A DNA stretch of 64,000 bases, taken from assembly GCA_030704615.1 (NCBI GenBank), contig CM060732.1, positions 76,675,053 through 76,739,052 on the forward strand. The letters are read 5' to 3'. Below the pieces are notes generated by a model. It made no database searches. It was not told where the DNA came from and worked only from the letters and a program-made list of their open reading frames with translations. This DNA is from Takakia lepidozioides. Its lineage: Eukaryota > Streptophyta > Takakiopsida > Takakiales > Takakiaceae. Positions within the stretch are counted from its first letter, which is position 1; every line of letters starts with the position of its first letter. Both the position numbers and the translations under genes were made by a program. Below are positions 11,169 through 21,648 of this stretch, piece by piece.

Positions 11169-12136
11169 TTATTCTTCTTCAACATTCTCACCATTGGGGT
11201 CAGCATCTGTAGCACTACCATGATGATGGTTGAAAACATTTTCTCTTTCATGCATCCAATTGTCAACAAGCATGTACCACTTACATTTTGCAGATTTTCT
11301 ATTCCCACTAATTCCATTGGCAGTGTAATCAGCCTTGTAGTCCTTATATATCTTCTTCCACTTCTTTATGCATGCATCACTGCTATGATCGAAATCGGGG
11401 CAGGCTGCAACCAATTCGACATGGAGTAGAGCCCAATTATCAACACCTAAAACCAACCACAACAATAGAATTAGACAGACTGTTACACTCTCAGATTGCA
11501 TTGTTGAGAGAGTTAAATATACGTCAACATTGGTGATTCAACTACAGTCAAACCTGCATAAATATTATCTATTTTTTTGCTATATCATCGTAAATATTAT
11601 GGTTATGGAGGACTATCGACTTGAAACAACCATTTCAATTGATATTGAAATATGCATTTGAACTATTGAAATGGCCATTTCAATATTCAAATGGTCATGA
11701 GAACCCTAACCAGAGCAAAGAGCAGAGAACATTAGCTTAAGCACTATGTGATGACACCTTTGGTACTACTGAGATACTATGAACGTATGTCTGAAGAAGA
11801 GAAGAAGCTTCTAAATGTTATCTTGCATCTTAAGGACTTGTTTTAATGTTAAATTTCTAATTGTTGATATAACTGCCTAATTGTTATAGAGTCTCTACTC
11901 TTGGAACATAATAATTATCCAGGTTTGACTGTAGTGAAAGACGGTATTGAAGACATGCACAAACTTTGTTTTTTCATTCCTGCAAACTCGTCGTGCATTT
12001 CTTCACGCAGATGTATAAGGTTTACCACCCAATGGGCCTTCCAATTCGGGCTTCTTTGTAAGAACAATATGATCACTTGACTGCAATTCAAAATCCATGT
12101 CATCAACCGACAATTCAGTACCTGCTTCATTATCAC
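11169..12136 (-). CDS. trihelix/Myb-SANT-like DNA-binding protein, fragmentary
   Basis: The 3' exon (about 11446-11169) follows a TTTTAG acceptor and reads VDNWALLHVELVAACPDFDH, SSDACIKKWKKIYKDYKADY, then TANGISGNRKSAKCKWYMLV and ends in an acidic tail. This has the look of a three-helix GT/Myb-SANT-like domain with conserved Trp residues. Upstream, at about 12050-11960 in the minus frame, PNWKAHWVVNLIHLREEMHD fits the first helix of such a domain. The donor joining the two parts was not firmly located. Products of this kind are plant transcription factors or accessory DNA-binding proteins of PIF/Harbinger transposons, and I cannot tell which. No start codon is fixed, so this is probably a partial gene. 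Confidence 0.45.
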
Positions 12137-12179
12137 ATGTTGGCACGATGCTTTCTGTATTGTGCACCTTACTTCGGTA

Positions 12180-14600
12180 AGCTCCCCTTCAAGTCACAGT
12201 TACTCGCTTTGATGCGCGCGTCTGACTCCCAAACTGACCGCCTGGCCAACTCGGAGCTTCGGCTGCTCACCGGGACATAACAGTCCCCCTTTACTCCTCC
12301 ACTTGACTCTCTCTCAATTTGGGCCAAGTGGAAATTCCCTTTTGGTCGATGGCAGTCCGGAACAGCTCCCCACTCCTTGGTCGCTTTCCGGCTCGCACGC
12401 TTACTCATTAGTTTTTGGTCACCAACGGGCTTGTACCGTTCTCGGGGTTACTACTCCCTATATATACTTCTGTGACTGTCCGCGGGGGTTTCACAAACAA
12501 CCATGCCATTTTATGGCGAACCACCATGAAAACCCTCGATTCCCGGTGATGAGTCGCGGTGAGTCTTGGCCCACCCACCACGGCCCCATTGGACCGTGAT
12601 GAGTCCCAAGACTCCCCACGACTCCCACCACAAGGTCTCCGCCCCCATGGTGAGTCCTATGCCACCCCACTAAGTCCCACTAAGCTACCACCACCCCTCG
12701 TGGAACCACCCCCACCGCAACCCGGTGTGCGGGGCTCCACCTAGTGAGTGCCTCCGCCTCCTTGAGTGCCTTGGGTATTCAGGGGTGCTTCAGCCCTCGT
12801 ATCTATTGTTGCCACGGCCCCCACGACTGGGGCAGCCCCCCTTGTGTCCCGACCACCTGCTCCCAAGGCGAAAGGCCGCGACATTCTGGCCTACCGACGC
12901 TTTCTGGCCTCTTGAATATCAGAAGTTTTGATCTGGTAGCTATATTGTGTAGTGCAGGTGGTCTTCCAAATGAGCTACATACTTGCGCTAATGATGCTAA
13001 CGGAGTGACATGCTTGAATTGCTTACTGGAGATTTGACTATCGTGATCGGGGTTGAAAGAGCTTTGTGAAAATCAACTTCCAAAGTCGTCGTCATCTTCT
13101 TGCGAAAAGAGATCTTCTCGATTCATGCTTCACGTTGCTCTGGCTTCATGATGCTTCGGCAAAAGTACAAGGTGCAGAGAAAGAGGCGCGAAGAGAGCCG
13201 CCGAGAGGCTTCGTTAGGTTTTGTCTAGTGGACAGGATTTGGGGACCTGCGAAGCATTCAACTCAGATGACAAGATGACCGCCCTGATGAACTTTGTACC
13301 TACCCTATCTGAAGAGGTTGGCGATACTTTCCAAGCGAATGAAGAGGAGTCCTGTCCAATTTCTTGCATGCTGTGTGGCAGCGTGAAAGGGAAGGTATAC
13401 CCGACATGTAAATCATGTTTACTCTCAGTATCTGGAGAGTGTTACCCGACCTGCACCCCCAACAAGAATTGCAAAACTTGCATGGCGTGGGTGGGGTTTC
13501 CTTTGACCTCACTGAGGCTGAGAGCCAGCTTGGCAGTCATACACCTGGTAGAAAAAGTTGTTCTGCTGCAAGCAATAAGCTCAGGGTGAAGCTTTTATAA
13601 CCTTCTGAAGCTTTTGTAGCCTTATAGGAACCCATTTATCCTCATAGAACTTGTTGTGAACATTGCCAAGCCGAAGTCCATCATTCTCGATGCTGGTGAC
13701 AAAGCAGCTGACCCTATGTAAATTTGTAAATATGTTTACCAATTTATGTTATGTACAGTCTCCGTGTTTGGTTAATAATCACACAACTTCTAATCAGAGG
13801 GAAAGCAGTCCTAACTGATGGCTATTTTGTAGTAGGTGGGAAAATGTTGCAACATTCAAATGGTTACTAGGACTTTCAGCTCAACCCCTTTAGATTCTTT
13901 GCAAATTTTTGCTAGAATGCAAATACCACTACTATGTACCAAGTAAAACAAATCAAAGGGCTCTGTTCTATAGGAATTTGTTCCAAACCCCATACAATTT
14001 CTCATGACCCATGCCAGATTTTTGGTGAGCAACTGCAATTCACAACTGATTGAAGTTTACACTTTACCTCACTACTGTAGAATTTTGACATGCGATGTTC
14101 ATCCGTTTCTTTTCTTACCCAAAATTTTAGAGCTTCACCCACATTTTACATACACTGCATTATAAGCCAATACCTTCTATCATAGATGTTGTTCCATTCT
14201 GATACTGTCAGACCCACTGCATGGCACATGGAAAATAGGCACAACCAACATACGCGTAAATAGCTCAACTCAAATATCACATCATGGAATAAGTTCAAAA
14301 AATGAAAGAGCCTCGCAAAGATACATCACAAAAAGGAAGAAAATGAAAGACTACAGAAATACCAGGACGTAAGTCACATTGACGTAACCTATATATATGA
14401 ACAATGGAACTGAAGAGACACAACCACCTTCTCCAAGCTCCTCCCAGACAGCAAGATCCTGCCTGCGTCAGAACTAATTTCATTGATCCAATTTCGTGCT
14501 CCACAACTTATCATATAACAGGTCACGTTGGGAAACTGGGAGTTGTACCTACCATCATCTTGCATCAAGGATGTGCCAAAGGCCAGCTCATGATTCCTTG
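12180..14600. other. no supported gene; GC-rich part then ordinary intergenic DNA
   Basis: Positions 12180-12950 are C-rich. A CTATATATAC box at about 12460 and many CCAC/CTAAG words give a look reminiscent of an LTR promoter, but no repeat partner or retroelement gene was found. Open frames at 12303-12931 and 13221-13600 carry no recognisable domain. Confidence 0.35.
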
Positions 14601-14628
14601 ATCACAGAGCCCAAAAAAAATAAAAAAT

Positions 14629-15055
14629 TGACCGCCACATGGCGGTCGTTTGTTTTTCTATATATTTTTTAAATTAAGCGACCGCCCAATGGCGATCGCT
14701 TGTTTTTTTAATATATTTTTGAAATTATCCGACCGCCATATGGCGGTCGCTTGTTATGTACATATTTACAAAATTGTGCGACCGCCAATACAGCAGTCGT
14801 TTGTTTTCTTTTTTAAATTAGGCGACCGCCAATCTTGTTTTAAAAAAAAAAAATTTTGAAGCGACCGCCAAGATAGCGGTCGCTATTTCTTTTTTTAATT
14901 CAAAAAATAAAGCGACCCGCAGTGCGACCGCCAATCTTGCTTTAAAAAATAATAAAATTGAAGCGACCGTCAATTATGGCGGTCGTTATTTCTTTTTTAA
15001 TTTCGAAAAACAAAACGACCGCCATAATTGGCGGTCGCGTTCATTTTGTTAATTT
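14629..15055. repeat. tandem array of GACCGCCA...TGGCGGTC palindromes
   Basis: About seven units of roughly 60-75 bases, each pairing an AT-rich spacer with a G+C-rich inverted repeat. Examples are GACCGCCACATGGCGGTC near 14630, GACCGCCATATGGCGGTC near 14731 and GACCGCCATAATTGGCGGTC near 15018. Some units are damaged on one arm (for example CAATACAGCAGTC). Each intact unit could form a short hairpin or cruciform. No coding potential is seen. Confidence 0.85.
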
Positions 15056-15180
15056 TCAAAATGTATTTGCCACGCCATCGTGTCGGTGACGTGGCTGCTT
15101 AAGTGACAGTATTTTACTTGATCCTATTTTTACCAATATTTTTCCCGAACCTGACGTGACCTGATGCTGACGGACAGACG

Positions 15181-15267
15181 TGTCGTGCACCTAAGCATCG
15201 TGCCACAACATACATCGCTATCGAACCACACTTCCTAGCATATAGTCCTAGAAAGCCACGCCACAAT
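15181..15267 (-). repeat. 87-bp copy of the LTR start, directly repeated
   Basis: This 87-bp segment is nearly identical to 15602-15688: both run from TGTCGTGCACCTAAGCATCG to GCCACGCCACAAT on the plus strand. On the minus strand it begins TGTGGCGTGG, immediately after the inferred end of the LTR at 15267-15686. It therefore looks like the start of a second LTR that breaks off. Confidence 0.7.
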
Positions 15268-15686
15268 GATACGGAAATGGTGAAAAGAGGAATTACGTTA
15301 TATAAGTCAAGCCAATGGCACCTTTGCTAAAGGATTCCACCATACAGACCTCACCCACTCTCCATCTCAAGTACTAGAGCTATGGCGGCAAGAGAGGCCT
15401 CGGGAGGCTCGACTAGAAGAAGACGAGCCTGCGTCTCACGTGGAGATAACCTCCCCACGTCCCAAGTGAGGTTTGCCACCTCATTTGGCACATGGAACCA
15501 AATGAAGTCCCAATGCCAACAAAATACAAATATAAATGTAGAATGTTTTAATTAGTTAGAAATAACTATTTCTAACTAATCACAAACAAAACCATGACAG
15601 CTGTCGTGCACCTAAGCATCGTGCCACAACATACATCGCTGTCCAACCACACTTCCTAGCATATAGTCCTAGATAGCCACGCCACA
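15267..15686 (-). repeat. inferred 3' LTR of the Ty3/gypsy element at 15940-16937
   Basis: On the minus strand the sequence after the integrase-PHD remnant has a purine-rich tract (CTAGGGGGGCGAT) directly followed by TGTGGCGTGG. A plausible LTR of about 420 bases runs to a CA dinucleotide (CCGTATCA) at about 15267. It contains a TATA box (TTATATAA, about 15298-15306). TG...CA ends and the adjacent polypurine tract are the expected LTR hallmarks. The 5' LTR is absent because the element is truncated. Confidence 0.5.
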
Positions 15687-15939
15687 ATCGCCCCCCTAGC
15701 TGGTGATTAGGTCCTTCTAACACCGGATAGCTTGCAAGTATCCACCCCAATAAGATCATCGTTTGGTCTTCAATCGCACAAGTTCCAACACCTGAAGTCG
15801 ATAGATCAAGAGGCCGGGTGCAAATGTAGCCCCATCGTTAGTCGCCTTCATGCAATCCATGATCTTCAGTCGAGTATCCATGGCATTGAAGCCCCACTAG
15901 CTAGATCTTGGATCATTTGTCCGCCTCACCATTGTCATG

Positions 15940-16937
15940 CCCACTACCTCTGTCCAAGGCATCGTGGATACAACCATTCTCCGATAGGAACCTCCAAAAG
16001 TGGGTGTCAAGCATCCCATGTGCCACCCTTTGAACATTTGTCACACACCAACATGGTTGCGGCGCCACTAGCATGCCCACATAGCATGCAACGCAACCCT
16101 GCAGGTACCATTGCAAAGTTGGGATCTATCATCTCATCCACATGTGGAAGGTGACATGTGCACATGGTCATTCCATACCATGCCATCTCGACCCTCCAGA
16201 ATTAACATTCCTGAAGGCAACACCTCCCCGACCCTGAGAATCACACGTCGTGCTGTGACATCCAAGGTCGTGGGCGCTGTCTGCTGCAAATACACATAGT
16301 TCCCAGGGTGGAAACGCCGAACATTTGGCCGATATCCCCTTCCACGTATAGTAACGTACCTCCATGCGTCTCGGTGTTGGGCAATAACAAGGTTATCAAA
16401 AGCCATAGGCATGACTCTCTTGAACAACTCTGCCCGCTGGGCACATGCTTGTGTCCACATATCCGGATTATCAAGATTGAGAACCATTGCAGCCTCCCTG
16501 CGAATAGATGCAGGCAAATCCGGCTTTCGGCCGAAGAGAAGAAAGTAAGGTGAGAATGAGGCAAGTGAAGCTTGTTTGCTGAACCTATAGCCCATAGCTA
16601 GCCAAGGCAGTTGAAGGTCCCAATCTTCTAGGTGTCCCTTCTGCAAACCGTACTTGCGCAAACCTCTCTTGACTGTCTGAACAACTCTCCGCCAAGCCAT
16701 CAGCCTCGGGATGATCCCAAGAAGTAGTGTGCGGTGATCTATCAAGGCTTGCTCAGACAAAGCCTGAAACTCCCCCAAGAATTCTCTCCCCCGATCCGTG
16801 AGTACCTCGGCTGGAGCACCAAAATGGCTAAGCACTCGATCTAAGAATGCATACGCAGCCCCTTCACTTGCCTTGTCAGGCAATGCCACCAGTTCAATCC
16901 ATTTGGAGAAGTGTTCCACCATCACCAGCACGTACAT
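15940..16937 (-). pseudogene. Ty3/gypsy integrase C-terminal half fused to a PHD finger, degenerate
   Basis: The minus frame from 16937 reads YVLVMVEHFSKWIELVALPD and GAPAEVLTDRGREFLGEF. This is the integrase core with the second catalytic Asp. Next come RVVQTVKRGLRKYGLQKGHL and the C-terminal region (RFHPGNYVYLQQTAPTTLDV, then RDGMVWNDHVH). A frameshift near 16715 destroys the segment that should carry the catalytic Glu. After a further shift near 16157 the sequence reads GLRCMLCG, MLVCDKCSKG and, shifted again, WHMGCLTP, then VPIGEWLYPRCL (16093-15955). The order C-x2-C, C-x2-C, H-x2-C, x-x2-C is that of a C4HC3 PHD finger with one Cys changed to Tyr. The integrase part is nearly identical to that of the copy at 37779-38330. 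The element is truncated at 16937. Confidence 0.75.
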
Positions 16938-17038
16938 TAAGAAATTTAGCCAGGGATCTCAAAAACCTTAAGAGGAATGTCAGATCAATATCAATGTTGT
17001 GACCAGCGTTGGACTTGTATATAGGTGAAGGACTGATA

Positions 17039-17480
17039 TATAATACTGGTATATATACTGGTATTCGATACCAGACCAGTCTGGTATCATTTGGGAGAAT
17101 ACTTGGTCATATACCAGACCAGGCTGGTATCAGTTCTTTCATACCAGCCACAATACCAGTACTCCCCCACCGTCTTCCTCATTTACTCTGATATGTATAC
17201 TAAATTAATTCACGTGTACATATGCCTCTATATTTGTACTTAAGTATGTTTACTTCTTTATGTATACTTTATTCGTTTTCACTTGATATTTGCCATTTGA
17301 TAAATCTGTAACTCAAGGAGGCTTTGGAATGATACCAGAGTTGATATCTCATACCAGCTGGTATTGGGGGTCATGATACTCATATTCATATCAGTATCTG
17401 GAAATAAAATACATCCACCATTATATAGACCGGACTGGTATGAAAGTTGTGTGATACGTCTGGTACCAGGACCAGTATGG
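17039..17480. repeat. cluster of inverted CTGGTAT/ATACCAG motifs
   Basis: More than ten copies of CTGGTAT or its complement occur in about 440 bases, several as back-to-back palindromes such as ATACCAGCTGGTAT near 17353 and ATACCAGACCAGGCTGGTAT near 17111. No gene overlaps. The arrangement resembles a foldback or MITE-type element, or an array of protein-binding sites. Confidence 0.65.
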
Positions 17481-18394
17481 TATGTAAAAAACTTGATACC
17501 AATCCAACACACATCAAGTCACTTTGCTGGATCCATAGGGAAGGCATGAAAACATGTCCATACCTTCATTCTGTCAAGCATCCACAACGGGCAACGGACC
17601 CACAATGTCAGCTACTACTCAGGAGACATGGTTAAAAAGTAGAAATGGATAAAATATCATTGTTGTGAGGTGACAAGTTGGAACTAACCAGAAGCGACAC
17701 CCTTCTCAAGGTACTCAATGAATGTCTTCCAAATGATTGTGGAAATCCTGTTACTTTTCAGTTGAGGGTGTGAAGTGTGATTGGCATCGCTATGTAGTCG
17801 CCTGAAAAGAGGTTTGATTCACAACATGACTGCACTCCAAGAGGTCATGTCAAAGCTGCATCTGCTATACAGTTGATTCACGCGTCTTGTGTGAGATGCA
17901 AAGTGCACATATGAATACTGAGCGAGATGAGCCTTTTCAAGATAGACAGGTGCCATACTATGTGTGTCCTCTTCTGTGGAAAGGATGAACAAGTTGACCC
18001 AACCTTGAGTAGGCTCTTGTCCTTTCATAGACAGAAGTGGAAACAGGGACCATGGATTCCACATATATCTGGAGCAAGAGCTAGTAGTGCTCATGGTCCT
18101 TCAGCCGACTGTTCTTCCCCCATGTCTGCAACTTGTAGGATATTGATCTGCATCTCTTTTGTGACAGGGCTACCTTTCTTGCTCACTAGAATTGCCAACA
18201 ATTCTGCTTTTGATGGTAGTCATGTGCTTGCTTTAGCAGCTGGTTGCACCTTCAGTTCCACACCTGCCAGCCCAAGTATAGAATCATAGACCTGGCTCAG
18301 AAACATGCATCTTATAATGGTTTATGCCTCCCAAACAAAAAAGACTCCCACACACCAGCAGAGGGTCCATGGAATTAAGTAAGAGAAAACAGAA

Positions 18395-19460
18395 TAATGC
18401 ATCAGAGATTGTACTCATAAGACGTTGTTTGCCGTAGCCTTGTGGCCATTGACCCCGCGCCCAGTTTGAGCGGGAACAAAAGGGACAGAACCTACCTCTG
18501 TCAGGGGCTGACGTTGGTAGTAAGACTTACCTCCATATAAAGAATTAATCCGGGTTTTCCAGATATCCTCTAGAAATCCCTTCACACAAGCATCAATCTG
18601 CTGTGTGTGATTTGCCCAAAAACTAGGCCTCAGGAGGGCCTGGGCTTTGGCTCAGCCTCGAGACTTTCAAAGTTGGTAAACAGGGGTACAGGCACAATTC
18701 CCTTAATAGATTTGAAGAGAGCGTCTCTTTGGTGAGAGAACCCCGGACAGTGTATCAGAAAATGAATACTGTCTTCAGATTGCCCACACAACGGGCAATT
18801 GCACTCTCCTTTCCTCTCTGCTTCTGTTTGCTGTTCAAAGGTAGGCTTCCTGCCCTGAGTTTAAATTTCAGTCTAGTGCCGAGAGTGGGTAGACCCTTGA
18901 GGTCATCCAAGATGTCCTCCCCACGTCACAGACTGGAAACAAGTTCAGGGAAGTTTTCTGCCTAACTTCATTTTCATCAGACAATCTCATGGCAACAGAC
19001 ATGAACAGCCTCTAAGTCAGATTTATCCAGCAGGGTCAAGACTTGCGGATCCAGGTCCAGGTCCTTGAGGATCTCTTCTACTCTCTTCTGCCAGGACTTA
19101 GCCTGTTTGACAGGGCGGTCCTGTTTCCAAGATATAGAGTCGATTAACTTAGGATATCTGGTGTTGGGCATATGTTGCAGCTGACCCCACCATCTGACCT
19201 TGAATTCATCTCGTCGGGAGCTTAAGGATGGAATGCCAAACTCACCCCGAACAGCCACATTGGCTGTTTTGGAGCATGCTGACATACACTCCTTAAGCAC
19301 CCCCACGTGAATGGATTCTAGAGACTTAGCCTGGTTGGAGTTATCAACCCATATAGCAGATCCGTACTCCAAGGCAGGTCTAATAACGCGACAAAGCATG
19401 GTTTTCTTGACCTCAGAGTTGACCCCTCTGCAGTGGAAAAATTTAGTGCAATAATGCATC
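18395..19460 (-). pseudogene. non-LTR retrotransposon (LINE) 3' end
   Basis: The minus frame 19459-18977 reads VIRPALEYGSAIWVDNSNQA, VLKECMSACSKTANVAVRGE and RRDEFKVRWWGQLQHMP. This is the conserved stretch that follows the reverse transcriptase domain in plant LINEs. Downstream (about 18820-18680) NCPLCGQSEDSIHFLIHCPG gives the C-terminal C-x2-C-x8-H-x4-C zinc knuckle. The frame is interrupted between the two blocks. The 3' untranslated part runs to about 18395 and is repeated at 19447-19588. The reverse transcriptase catalytic domain itself is missing (5' truncation), so this copy cannot move alone. Confidence 0.7.
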
Positions 19461-19588
19461 AGAGAATGTACTCATAAGACGTTGTTTGTCGTAGCCTTGT
19501 GGCCATTGACCCCGCGCCCAGTTTGAGCAGAACACAAAGGGACAGAACCTACCTCTGTCAGGGGCTGACGTCGGTATTAAGACTTACC
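19447..19588 (-). repeat. second copy of the LINE 3' tail
   Basis: The plus-strand text from ATAATGCATCAGAGAATGTA through the CCGCGCCCAGTTTGAGC word to ATTAAGACTTACCT closely matches 18395-18535. It is consistent with a short, 5'-truncated insertion of the same LINE family adjoining the longer copy. Confidence 0.7.
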
Positions 19589-19675
19589 TTGAATAATGCA
19601 TCAGAGAGAGGAACAAGAAGAGAAGAGAGAGAATATACTCATAAGATGTTGATTGCCATAGCCTTTTAGAGAATA

Positions 19676-19742
19676 GAGAATGTACTCATTGTTTGCCGTA
19701 GCCTTGTGGCCATTGACCCGCGCCCAGTTTGAGCGGAACACT
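19676..19742 (-). repeat. third, partial copy of the LINE 3' tail
   Basis: TGTTTGCCGTAGCCTTGTGG followed by CCATTGACCCGCGCCCAGTT repeats the same tail sequence over about 65 bases, ending at GAGCGGAACAC. Confidence 0.65.
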
Positions 19743-21189
19743 TTTAGAGAAGAGAGAGAGATAGAGAGAGAAAGAGAGGGAGAGATGACTCAGGTTGGGG
19801 TAAATAAGAGCCTCATCGTCAAGTGGGTACTACCAACTTTCAGGGATGGGCTCTTTGAGAAGTAGAGAAGAGAAATGAAACGATACTTCATAATGTCGGC
19901 AGAGAGAGAAAGAGAGGCAGAGGGGCAGAGTTACTAACAGTGGAGCTTCACCAGATTCTCCCTCACTTTCCCCCTCAAGTCCAGCAGCAAGAGCTGCTGT
20001 TGTCTTTTCTTCCTTCACAACAAATTTTGCCATCCGTTCCCTTGCTCTTGATGTCTTGGCTTGTCAAGCAAAACCCACTCAAATGTCAGAGAAAGAAACC
20101 AATAGAAGGAACTTTAAAGACGTGCTGAATCTGCAGGAGGTTTCAGATTGATCTAGAAACTCTATGAAAGATTCAGTTTCCACAATAGTACCAACAGGTT
20201 GGAAAAATGATGCTTTCAAGGTAGCCTGTTAGGAGTAGAGAGGTAAGAGTGATTTGGAGGAACAGTTATCAGGATACATTCCAAGACAAAGACAAAGATC
20301 GGCACTGGCGTGTGTAAGAAAGACTCACATATCAGTAGGTGACAGCGTGAGCCAGAACCAGCGAATACTCAGTTGACCAATAGATCTTATTGCAACCATT
20401 GCACTCTTGCTGTCAACATAGTCTCGTGCAAACCGCTTCCTGTCTTCACCTGACTTAACAACCCCATTAGCTTCTAGCATGTCGGACCTTGAGACGTACC
20501 TTGTGCATCCACATGCCCAAGAATCTCCTTCCATAGCAGACCGGTTACAAAGCTTCAACTGGAAGTCATTCTTGTAGAAGCTTGAGATTCAAATATTGCT
20601 TCGTTCAATGGTCCATGTGTATGAAAGGACTATATTACAGTTGATCCTACCTCCAGACTAGAAACAGAGCTTCGAAGCGGTATTTGAGGCAATCACAGCT
20701 GTCTAATTTCAGGTGGCTAGGGGGGTGGGGGACGGGGGAGGGAGTGGAAGAGGAAGAAAGGTTGATCAGAAAGCTCAGTCGATAAGGAAGACAAGACCTT
20801 CATACTTTGATGAACAAGGAATCCAGGAGGCTGACGAGGAAGCCAAGCAACAATGTGGAGCATGGCTGGTCAATCCAGTATCCGAACAATGGCAATTATA
20901 CGAAGGAAACGTGTAGATGAGGAGGTAAACAACAACATATGTACACATTGATGGGAAATGTAGAGAGTCATAGTTGTCTGCCCGGTCCTTCTAACTTGTT
21001 TCTTTCTCTCTGGTAGATGGAACAACCTGGAGGGTGCTGACGGTTGTGCCCTGTTTATGCTAGAGATGACAGAGGGAAGATCGAGACTCTTTCACTGTCC
21101 TCTCTACCATGGTTGATACCATTGCCTATTCCTTTACCCCCAATCCTGTGCTGAGGTCTTCCATTTGAAATGCTTGGTAGCATATCTGC

Positions 21190-21648
21190 ATGGCTTTCCA
21201 CCTTACAAAGAATCACTGGATGTTAAGCTTGTTGTTGGTATTTCTTTCTTATATTTTGCTTTATTTTCTCCCCTTAAGTTTTGAGCTTCCTGTGGATGTT
21301 TCTGGGCAGGTCCCACAGCAAATTGATGCTTCTGTGAAGGGCTTTCTAGAGGAAAATCTGGAAAGCCCGAACAAATTGATTATACCCAAGATAATAAGTC
21401 CCACTACTGGAGAGAATATTCAGACTTTTATTATTACTGTACCAATCCGTGTAGGTTCTCATAATTTCAGTGAGATTGTGATAGCGCAAAAGCAGATATG
21501 GTTTGGCATTCCCTCGTTTCCTGTATTTATTACGTCTTTTATGCTGGATGTTAATTTGCTAGACGCTAAACTAACTTCTCAAATCACACGCATGCCCACA
21601 CAGCCAGCCATGCCAGTATATCTCTTATGTCTCCATAGAATATTGTGA
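21190..21648 (+). other. unrecognised open frame with an N-terminal hydrophobic segment
   Basis: The frame opens with an ATG and encodes 152 residues. Residues 11-30 ([20 protein letters not shown]) form one strongly hydrophobic stretch, followed by a soluble part ([20 protein letters not shown]). I recognise no family and see no splice partner. It may be a chance frame. Confidence 0.2.
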
